From NCBI GenBank assembly GCA_945861415.1, contig CAMAUV010000001.1:185194-249193 (forward strand): a stretch of DNA of 64,000 nt. The letters run 5' to 3'. The translations under genes were made by a program, and so were the position numbers. Source of the DNA: Akkermansia muciniphila. Its GTDB lineage: Bacteria; Verrucomicrobiota; Verrucomicrobiia; Verrucomicrobiales; V1-33. The notes beneath the pieces are model-generated. The model was not told where the DNA came from. It saw only the letters and a list, made by a program, of their open reading frames with translations, and searched no databases. Each line of letters starts with the position of its first letter. Within the stretch, counting starts at the first letter, position 1. Positions 55,052 through 61,794 of this stretch are shown in pieces.

Positions 55052-56034
55052 GCGAAGCCCCGCTGCTCGACATCCAAGACCTGAGCGTTGCCTTCGACAC
55101 CGATGCCGGCCGTGTTACCGCCGTGGATGGCGTCAGCTTTTCTGTGCCCCGTGGAAAAGTCGTCGGTCTCGTGGGAGAGAGCGGCTGCGGCAAAAGCGTC
55201 ACCAGCATGAGCGTGATGCGCCTGTTGCCGCATCCTAGCGGCGTCATCACCGGCGGACGCATTCTCTTTGAAGGGCGCGACCTCGTGCAAGCGACTGAGC
55301 AGGAGATGTGGAAATTGCGTGGAGAACGCATGGGCATGATTTTCCAGGAGCCGATGACCTCGCTCAACCCGGTGCACAAAGTGGGGCGTCAGGTGGCTGA
55401 GGTATTCCGTTTGCACCAGGGTCTCAATGAACGGGATGCGCACGAAAAGGCCATCACTGCTCTTCGCCGCGTTATGATTCCCGCGCCAGAATTGCGCGTG
55501 AACGATTATCCTCACCAACTCAGCGGCGGAATGCGCCAGCGCGTGGGTATCGCCATCGCGATTGCTCTGAACCCGTCGCTGCTCATTGCCGATGAGCCCA
55601 CCACCGCACTCGACGTCACGGTGCAGGCGCAAATCTTAGACCTCATCCGGAACCTGCAAAAGAGTATGGGCATGAGCATGCTACTCATCACGCACGATCT
55701 GGGAGTCATAGCGGAGATATGCGATGAAGTGGTCGTTATGTATGCCGGGCGTATCGTGGAGCGCGCCGGCGTGCGGGAGCTTTTTGCCAATCCGCGCCAC
55801 GCTTACACCCGGGGCCTGCTGGCTAGCATTCCGCGGCTGGACAGTGTGCCGCAGTCGGAACTGCCCATCATTGAAGGCATGGTGCCGTCGCTCGACCGGA
55901 TGCCCAAAGGCTGCCGCTTCTGCCCGCGGAACACCGCCGCGCCCGGCGGGCCTCTTGTGAAAGACCGGCCGCCCTATGTGGAGCTTACGCCTAGGCACTG
56001 GGTGGAGCATTGTCCGCGCTGCGTCCCGGTGTGA
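55048..56034 (+). CDS. Peptide ABC transporter ATP-binding protein (OppD/DppD-like)
   Basis: 328 residues from the ATG at 55048, overlapping the preceding stop. Walker A is 'GESGCGKS' (residues 43-50), the signature '[17 protein letters not shown]', Walker B '[12 protein letters not shown]', and the C-terminal oligopeptide-transporter extension is present ('[19 protein letters not shown]'). It energises uptake through the YejB/YejE-like channel. Such systems normally need a second ATPase (OppF) or a double-length YejF; neither follows here, so the partner must be encoded elsewhere or this subunit works as a homodimer. Confidence 0.92.
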   Translation: MSEAPLLDIQDLSVAFDTDAGRVTAVDGVSFSVPRGKVVGLVGESGCGKSVTSMSVMRLLPHPSGVITGGRILFEGRDLVQATEQEMWKLRGERMGMIFQEPMTSLNPVHKVGRQVAEVFRLHQGLNERDAHEKAITALRRVMIPAPELRVNDYPHQLSGGMRQRVGIAIAIALNPSLLIADEPTTALDVTVQAQILDLIRNLQKSMGMSMLLITHDLGVIAEICDEVVVMYAGRIVERAGVRELFANPRHAYTRGLLASIPRLDSVPQSELPIIEGMVPSLDRMPKGCRFCPRNTAAPGGPLVKDRPPYVELTPRHWVEHCPRCVPV

Positions 56035-56198
56035 CTGCGCTCAGACGAAGCCAATCATTTTCGCGGTGTTTCAGCCTCCCCAGATACCATGGGCATATTG
56101 CCCTTGCTGCAGCAGGAGTCACACGGCATAGTTGGCGCCCGGACCAACGGCACAATAAACGTGAAGGGAAGCGTGCGCCTAGATTTCGCTCAGGCGGT

Positions 56199-56507
56199 CT
56201 AGGGGAGTTGTCTATGGAGCGGTCCCACCATTTCGTGGTCCATGGGCACCATGGCGGGACTGTTGTTCTGGTGGACCCCGGCGGCGGTGTTGAAGCTTTC
56301 GCGGGACGGATCCGGATAAGCGAGCAGCAGCGAAGATTACACTGCGAGGACGCCGCGGACGTCATAAAGCAGACTACTGCTGGCGAAGCAGACAAAGGGC
56401 TCCCGATCGTGGGTGGTAATGTCGGCGAACTCGTCTAGGCGGCGCAACCGGCCCGCGCAGGAGGTTTCTCAGGCAACTCCGCCGACGACGATGACTTTGC
56501 GGGTAGC
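56199..56507 (-). pseudogene. Decayed CoA-disulfide reductase-like flavoprotein gene
   Basis: The minus strand reads 'ATRKVIVVGGVA', stop, 'ETSCAGRLRRLDEFADITTHDREPFVCFA', then 'SSSLLYDVRGVLAV', stop, and a fading 'SRESFNTAAGV'. This follows the N-terminus of CoA-disulfide reductase/NADH oxidase-type FAD proteins (KVIVVGGVAGG.S.AARLRRLDE.A.IT.FER...V.FANCGLPY). The active-site Cys of 'FANCGLPY' is replaced by Ser and at least three stop codons interrupt it. It lies directly behind the rhodanese gene on the same strand, where such reductases are often found. Confidence 0.65.
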
Positions 56508-56532
56508 AGACAGGATGAGCAGCTGTCAGTGA

Positions 56533-57093
56533 TTAACTACAGCATGAGTCGCCCGTTTTACAGGGGGCGTTGTTCCATGAGAGTTTTTCTATTAGCATGG
56601 CCATGCCACAGCTGCCCGTGGTGCCGGCGAAGATCAGCCCCGCGCCGAAAAAGGCGCATAGCCACACCCAGCGCGGGTCTACCGTCACTGCGAGGAGTGC
56701 TCCCGCGAGCACACACGCGCCGATGACGATTTGTACCTGACGCATCAGCGGCAGCGCCTTGCGGGCCGATGTGCTGACGGCTTGCCCCGCCGCCTTCCAT
56801 GCCATGATACCGCCTTCAAGATTCCTGACCCCTGTGAATCCCCGTGCCTGAAGAACCGCAGCTGCTTTGGCCCCCCGGGCACCGCCGCGGCACATGACGA
56901 CGACCGGCTTTGTCCGGTCGATTTCGCTGCAGCGCTTCTCCAGTTCACCTGCGGGTATTAGAAGGGCCCGTGGCAAATGCTCCTCAACGTGCTCCACTGG
57001 TTCGCGGACATCAATTAGGCAGCACTGCCCGGCGGCGAGCAGGCTTTGTAGTTCCGCAGCGCTGATATTTGAGGTAGTTTCAGTATTTATCAT
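56533..57093 (-). CDS. Rhodanese-domain membrane protein (YgaP-like)
   Basis: 186 residues from the ATG at 57093; a TTG at 57117 is possible but less likely. Residues 1-105 are a rhodanese domain with the catalytic loop 'CRGGARG'. Residues 115-175 form two transmembrane helices of DUF2892 type ('LPLMRQVQIVIGACVLAGALLAV', 'WLCAFFGAGLIFAGTTGSCGMAMLIEKL'), and the C-terminus is Cys-rich ('APCKTGDSCCS'). It matches E. coli YgaP, a membrane sulfurtransferase. It handles sulfane sulfur at the inner membrane. The neighbouring reductase gene is decayed. Confidence 0.92.
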   Translation of the reverse strand: MINTETTSNISAAELQSLLAAGQCCLIDVREPVEHVEEHLPRALLIPAGELEKRCSEIDRTKPVVVMCRGGARGAKAAAVLQARGFTGVRNLEGGIMAWKAAGQAVSTSARKALPLMRQVQIVIGACVLAGALLAVTVDPRWVWLCAFFGAGLIFAGTTGSCGMAMLIEKLSWNNAPCKTGDSCCS

Positions 57094-57131
57094 CGAAATA
57101 TTAATGGTTATTTTCAAAAATTATGACTATA

Positions 57132-57142
57132 TCGTTAAACGA
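57132..57142. promoter_or_regulatory. Short palindrome upstream of the rhodanese gene
   Basis: tcgttaaacga is a perfect 5+1+5 palindrome in an AT-rich stretch 39 bases upstream of the rhodanese start, suited to a dimeric repressor such as an ArsR/BigR-type sulfur sensor. This is a guess from position and symmetry alone. Confidence 0.25.
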
Positions 57143-57303
57143 GAATATAAGCGCAATCGTTTTTTGCCCGCCCGGAAATTTCCATTCAGCTGCCTCTGCC
57201 AAAAAAGGATTCACACCTCTGGATCTTCCGGGGCATATAGAAATGGGGTAGACGATTTGAGTCCGGACTTGCCAGGAGAGCTGGCGGGCGGCAGGCTGGC
57301 TGC

Positions 57304-57585
57304 ATGACAGCAAAGCAGGTATTTTTCTCCGGGCGTGTGCAGGGGGTGGGCTTCCGTTACGCAACCAAACGTCTCGCTGCCGGTTTCGAGGTCACGGGCT
57401 GGGTCCGCAATTTGAATGACGGGAGGGTGGAAATGCAGGCCATGTCCCGCGATGCCGCCGAACTGGATGCCTTTCTCGAGGAACTCAGGGAGAACAGTGA
57501 AGTCTCCAGTTATATCAAGGAAGTTGAGATTCGCCCCATCACGCCACTTGAGGGAATCAGCGGGTTCTCAATTTTGAAAGAGTAA
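57304..57585 (+). CDS. acyP: Acylphosphatase
   Basis: 93 residues, the standard size. It carries the phosphate-binding loop and catalytic arginine in 'FSGRVQGVGFRYATKRLA' and the catalytic asparagine in 'GWVRNLNDGRVEM'. It hydrolyses acyl phosphates such as 1,3-bisphosphoglycerate or acetyl phosphate in the cytoplasm. It stands 66 bases before the penicillin-binding protein gene and may share its transcript. Confidence 0.95.
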   Translation: MTAKQVFFSGRVQGVGFRYATKRLAAGFEVTGWVRNLNDGRVEMQAMSRDAAELDAFLEELRENSEVSSYIKEVEIRPITPLEGISGFSILKE

Positions 57586-57651
57586 CCCGTTTTTGCACTG
57601 GCGGGACACCCGCTAAAGACTTAGCATTGTCATTAATCCTCCCCATTTCTT

Positions 57652-60006
57652 ATGAAACCGCTCGTTCCTGCATTCTTCTTTGCCGCACTTGGGGTTGCCC
57701 CGATTCTGCCTGCTCAGACTGCAGACGGTCTTGCCCCGCCCAAAGCGGAGGTTGTGGAGGCGCCGGAATCGGAAGCTGTTGAAACGGAGACGGTGAAACC
57801 CGCTGAGCCGGCCGCGGAGGAAGGTGGCGCAGATCCTGCCGCTCTTCGAGGTGAGCCCGAGACAACCCCGGCTGCTGAGTCGGCCCCTTCTTCGCAGGGG
57901 GCTGCCGGCAGTTCCACCGAGATGCGCAAAGCAGAAGTTATCCCCGAGGAGGAGGCTCCGGTTGATGAGGATAAACCCGAGGACGCAAAGGAAGTCCGCG
58001 CCGTGCCGGCCGACCCCAAAAGCACTGCACCACCCACCATCCGTGAAATGAAGCCGGACAAGCCGCGTATCCCGATGATTCTGAAGACGGATCCCAACGC
58101 GAAGCTTCTTTCTCTGCGCGTACCCGCGCCGCGGGGGCTTATCGTGGACCGCAACGGCAAGCCTCTTGCTCAGGAGCGCATCGCTCACTTCATTGGCGTG
58201 CAACTGCCTATTAGGGAGGGAATGGAGGACATTGAAGTTCTAGATTTCGCCCGCCGTCCGCTCGCCTTTTGTCAAAGCCAGCTGCTGGGCGGCTGGAAGC
58301 TGAGCGATGCTGACATTCTTCTCCATTACAAGAAGCGCCGCTGGGTGCCGCTGATGAGCACGGCGCTTGTGCCGGATGAGAAGGTTGACAAATTGAAAGA
58401 TCAAGTGCCACCGGGGGTCAGCCTGCTCCCCATCTTTCTTCGCACCTATCCGGAAGGAACACTGGCGGGGCATTTGATAGGGCAGATGGGCAAAAGCGGA
58501 GGGTTTTCCCCCTCCAAAAATGAACTCGAAGTAGAGGAGCCCATGTGGCCCGCGACCCTCGGCAAGGCCGGCCTAGAGAAACTATTTGATGCGCAACTCA
58601 CCGGCAAGCCGGGTCTCTATACAGCCCTCTACGATTCAAAGGGGGAGATGCTTACGCAGGATTGGCAGGAGCGGCCCCGAGCCGGTCACACCGTTGTGAC
58701 CACGCTGGACGTCGAGATGCAGCAGATTTGCGAGAGAAACATGCAAGAGCGCGGTGTGCGCGGCGCTTTCGTCATAATGGATGTGAAGACCGGTGATGTT
58801 GTGGCCATGGCCAGCATGCCCGGTATCGACCCTAATGAATGGGTCTATGGAATCAGCGAAAAAAGACATCAGGAAATTCTGAACCATAAAGAAAACCCGC
58901 TCTATTGCCGTGCATTGGCCGGCCTTTATCCTCCAGCGTCCACATTCAAGGTAGTCACCGCCTTCGCTGCATTGGAAACCAATGAAGTAGCGCCTAACAG
59001 CGAGTTCAACTGCCTGCCTTCCTTGCTCATTGATGGCCGTTCCTTCCGGAATCATAACAGCAAGCACATGGGTTTCATGAATGTGGAGCGGGCCATCGCT
59101 GTAAGCTGTAATACATGGTTCTACCAAGTCGGAAAGATTTGCGGGGGCGAATCTCTGAGCACCACGGCCAGCAGATTCGGTTTTGGTGGGAAGACCGGTA
59201 TTTGTCTGTCGGACATGGAAAAAAGTGGTTTTATGCCCACGCCGGAATCGTACGCCAAAAAGGGTTCAGCGTTCAGCGGCGGCCACCTAGCCAATGCTGT
59301 CATCGGCCAGGGGGAAGTGCTCGCTACGCCGCTCCAGGTTTGCCAGATGATGGCTGGCGTGGCCCGCGGTGACTCCGTGCCCCGGCCCCGGTTGGTAAAG
59401 ATGATCCAGGATGTTGACGGCAAGATAGTGCAGCACTTCCCGCCGGCCGTGCGCAACGGTCTCAACTTCGAGAAGGAGAATCTGGACGCTGTGCGCCGGG
59501 GCTTGCATTCGGTTGTGAATGGGGGCGGCGGCACGGGTTCAAGGGCTTCCAACAGCTACGTTACCATTGTCGGCAAAACCGGGACGGGTGAATGGGGTAA
59601 TAACAAGAGACAGTATGTAGCGTGGTTCGCAGGCTATCTCCCTTACCAAAATCCGGAGTATGCCTATGCCTGTCTCTATGAAGGTGACCCGAATGAAACT
59701 TCTATTTCCGGTGGCCAAAAGGTCGCCCCCATTGTGGGGGACGTCTTCAACGAGATTTATCGCAACAAATCCCGTCGCGGGGAAGTCGCCCCAGACCGTA
59801 AAGATGGAAAGGATGCCGGAGACATCGGCGATAATAGTGAGGTGATCACACCTCTTTCCAAGCCTGCAGAAATGGCCCCCGCTCAGGCTCCTGCTCCGGC
59901 CACCGTGGCTGCGCCGGAGCAGCCGAAGCGTGGATTGCGCTGGCTCCGCCGCCGCCCTGCCAAGCCCCCGGCCGCTCCAGCTCCCCCTTCACGGTTTGGG
60001 CGCTGA
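57652..60006 (+). CDS. Class B penicillin-binding protein (PBP2-like transpeptidase)
   Basis: 784 residues. The transpeptidase motifs are complete: Ser430-Thr-Phe-Lys433, Ser485-Cys-Asn487 and Lys642-Thr-Gly644. The dimerisation region starts with 'PRGLIVDRNGKPLA', the class B signature. It cross-links peptidoglycan in the periplasm, probably in elongation. Odd features: the N-terminus looks like a cleavable signal peptide ('FFFAALGVAPILPAQTA') instead of a membrane anchor, and is followed by about 110 residues rich in Ala, Glu and Pro. The C-terminus has a basic, proline-rich tail ('RWLRRRPAKPP'). Confidence 0.9.
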   Translation: MKPLVPAFFFAALGVAPILPAQTADGLAPPKAEVVEAPESEAVETETVKPAEPAAEEGGADPAALRGEPETTPAAESAPSSQGAAGSSTEMRKAEVIPEEEAPVDEDKPEDAKEVRAVPADPKSTAPPTIREMKPDKPRIPMILKTDPNAKLLSLRVPAPRGLIVDRNGKPLAQERIAHFIGVQLPIREGMEDIEVLDFARRPLAFCQSQLLGGWKLSDADILLHYKKRRWVPLMSTALVPDEKVDKLKDQVPPGVSLLPIFLRTYPEGTLAGHLIGQMGKSGGFSPSKNELEVEEPMWPATLGKAGLEKLFDAQLTGKPGLYTALYDSKGEMLTQDWQERPRAGHTVVTTLDVEMQQICERNMQERGVRGAFVIMDVKTGDVVAMASMPGIDPNEWVYGISEKRHQEILNHKENPLYCRALAGLYPPASTFKVVTAFAALETNEVAPNSEFNCLPSLLIDGRSFRNHNSKHMGFMNVERAIAVSCNTWFYQVGKICGGESLSTTASRFGFGGKTGICLSDMEKSGFMPTPESYAKKGSAFSGGHLANAVIGQGEVLATPLQVCQMMAGVARGDSVPRPRLVKMIQDVDGKIVQHFPPAVRNGLNFEKENLDAVRRGLHSVVNGGGGTGSRASNSYVTIVGKTGTGEWGNNKRQYVAWFAGYLPYQNPEYAYACLYEGDPNETSISGGQKVAPIVGDVFNEIYRNKSRRGEVAPDRKDGKDAGDIGDNSEVITPLSKPAEMAPAQAPAPATVAAPEQPKRGLRWLRRRPAKPPAAPAPPSRFGR

Positions 60007-60095
60007 TACGATCAAATTCTCCTGGAAGTTCCGCGCCGTTATTTTATAGAAAATGCCGGAGCGCCCAATCAACGCTCCATAACCTAAAATCACTC

Positions 60096-60485
60096 ATGAA
60101 AAAATCTAGTCTCGTCCTCTTCTTATCAGCCCTCGCCGTCGACCGCGCCGCTGCGCAGGCACCTGATTTTAAGAAAGACATCTCCCCCATCCTCGAGGCA
60201 TCTTGCGTGAAGTGCCACAATGAGAAGAAGGCCAAGGGAAAACTCAACATGGCTACCAAAGCTGGTTTTGAAAAGGGCGGCGAAGACGGCAAACTTGTCG
60301 AGGCTGGCAAGCCCGCCGACAGTAATCTCATTAAAGTACTGGAACTCGCTCCTGACCATGATGATGCCATGCCCCCGCAAGACAAGGCGCCGCGTCCTGG
60401 CAAGGAACAGATCGAAACACTGAAGAAGTGGATCAGCGAAGGCGCTGTCTTCCCGGATGGCGTGACGCTCGTCGAGAAGAAGTAA
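60096..60485 (+). CDS. Small secreted planctomycete-type cytochrome c (PSCyt1 domain)
   Basis: 129 residues: a signal peptide (cleavage near 'AAAQ'), then one haem c motif Cys37-Val-Lys-Cys40-His41 in 'ILEASCVKCHNEKKAKGKL', and the conserved 'GKPADSNLIKVL...DAMPPQDKAPRPGKEQIETLKKWISEGA', where the Met of 'MPP' is the likely second haem ligand. It is the stand-alone form of the domain found at the start of the DUF1549 proteins in this window. It is expected to carry electrons in the periplasm; its partner is unknown. Confidence 0.93.
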   Translation: MKKSSLVLFLSALAVDRAAAQAPDFKKDISPILEASCVKCHNEKKAKGKLNMATKAGFEKGGEDGKLVEAGKPADSNLIKVLELAPDHDDAMPPQDKAPRPGKEQIETLKKWISEGAVFPDGVTLVEKK

Positions 60486-60507
60486 CCGCTCTGATTTTAA
60501 CTCAAAG

Positions 60508-60542
60508 CCCGCCGGATTCCCCCCGGGTCCGGCGGGTTTTTT
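60508..60542 (+). terminator. Rho-independent terminator after the cytochrome gene
   Basis: Perfect 9-bp stem (cccgccgga / tccggcggg, arms 60508-60516 and 60528-60536) with an 11-base loop, followed by a T6 tract ending at 60542. It lies between convergent genes. Confidence 0.93.
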
Positions 60543-60558
60543 GTGGTGTGATTCAGGG

Positions 60559-61662
60559 TCACTGCCGGGACAGCCAGCGCTCGAAGAATTCGAAAACTGA
60601 CGCATTGGCCTTCTCATCCGGCGTATGCTGGGGACGGTTCGTCATGAACACCCGGTCTTTCACGCCCAGCAGGAGGTTGACTTCGCGTGCATGGTTCAGC
60701 GCTATCCATCGCTCCGGCGGATCTTCGCTGCCGCCGCTGATCAGCAGAGGCCTCGGGCAGATCAGCGCGTGCAGATCGGTTAGGTCGCGCCCGTCTTTTA
60801 CTAGACGCGAGTAAGCGCCGGTGCGCGGACTGGCCCCGGAGGGTAAGCCGGGTTTGCGCTGCTCCTTGAGCAACTGGTCCTGTCCGAGGTACCACGGTTC
60901 CCAGTAGTTGACGTTGGGGCGGGACTCATCCCAGACGATCCCCGGATCGCTCACCGCCACCGCCGCGAACTTTTCCCATAACGCCGCGGCAAAGAGCGCC
61001 CACTTGCCACCATAGCTGTGCCCGGCCACGCCGATGCGCTTCGCGTCCACCTGCGGCAGGGCCGCGAGTGCCGTCCATGCATTTGCCGCGACATATGCAT
61101 GGAAAGAAAGCGGCTGGCAGAGCGCCTTGCCTGTGTCCGGCTTCCATGCATTGCCGCCGGGACTGCCGATGCTGAGCGTGACAAACCCGCGGCGTGTGAG
61201 TTGCAGAGCGTAATCCCGAAACGCTCCTTTCTCTGCCGGCACCATGCCCGTGCTGGTCTCCGGTTCATAGTAAACCACGAGGACCGCTGCGAACGGCCCC
61301 GCGCCATCCGGCACCAGAAGCCAGCCTTCCTGACGCTGGCCCGGTGCCACTTCCAGTCGCACGCGCCGCTGCGTGAAATTCTCCCGCCGTTCCTCGCGCA
61401 ATGTCTCCAGCTCTGGCTTCTCCAGCAGTGGCGGCCATTCGCCCATCACCCCGTGCCAGTAGCGCAGGATTTCCGCACGACGCCGGGGCCAGTCCTCCGC
61501 TTTTGTCACCCTCGTGCCGTCGTCGAATAACAGCGGCGACCGGTAACTGCCCATCTTTCCCTCAAACTCCGCTGGAGGCACCGCCGGTAACTGTGGATTG
61601 TCCGCCGGAGCCGGACCGGCCAAAGTTACAAGGACAAGAAAAGCAGAGAGTAGTCTGACCAT
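60559..61662 (-). CDS. Secreted alpha/beta hydrolase (acetyl xylan esterase/dienelactone hydrolase-like)
   Basis: 367 residues from the ATG at 61662, which has a GAGGAT ribosome site; 27 bases of possible upstream extension are less likely. Signal peptide 'MVRLLSAFLVLVTLAGPAPA'. The hydrolase fold shows the nucleophile elbow 'GHSYGGKWAL', an acid in 'ISGGSEDPPERW' and the likely catalytic His in 'NRPQHTPDEKA'. It is probably an exported esterase for a polysaccharide substituent. It converges with the cytochrome gene and diverges from the DUF1549 gene at 61795. Confidence 0.85.
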   Translation of the reverse strand: MVRLLSAFLVLVTLAGPAPADNPQLPAVPPAEFEGKMGSYRSPLLFDDGTRVTKAEDWPRRRAEILRYWHGVMGEWPPLLEKPELETLREERRENFTQRRVRLEVAPGQRQEGWLLVPDGAGPFAAVLVVYYEPETSTGMVPAEKGAFRDYALQLTRRGFVTLSIGSPGGNAWKPDTGKALCQPLSFHAYVAANAWTALAALPQVDAKRIGVAGHSYGGKWALFAAALWEKFAAVAVSDPGIVWDESRPNVNYWEPWYLGQDQLLKEQRKPGLPSGASPRTGAYSRLVKDGRDLTDLHALICPRPLLISGGSEDPPERWIALNHAREVNLLLGVKDRVFMTNRPQHTPDEKANASVFEFFERWLSRQ

Positions 61663-61794
61663 GCTATCCTCATCGTGAGCATCCATCATTTCCGCAAGCC
61701 GGATCCCTGCGGCAGGGCAATCCTCCCCATGGTTTCATTCCGCGAGTAAGTAGTTGGAAACCGCAGCTTCCAGACGTAATTTGAACATTCTCAA

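Noticed and set aside
56010-56438. Plus-strand gene of 142 codons after the ABC ATPase
   Set aside because: Composition is unlike a real protein and the opposite strand carries a recognisable decayed flavoprotein gene.
56465-56475. UGA in the decayed flavoprotein read as another selenocysteine codon
   Set aside because: The frame has further UAA and UAG stops, the active-site motif is lost, and I saw no hairpin at 11 nt. It is a pseudogene.
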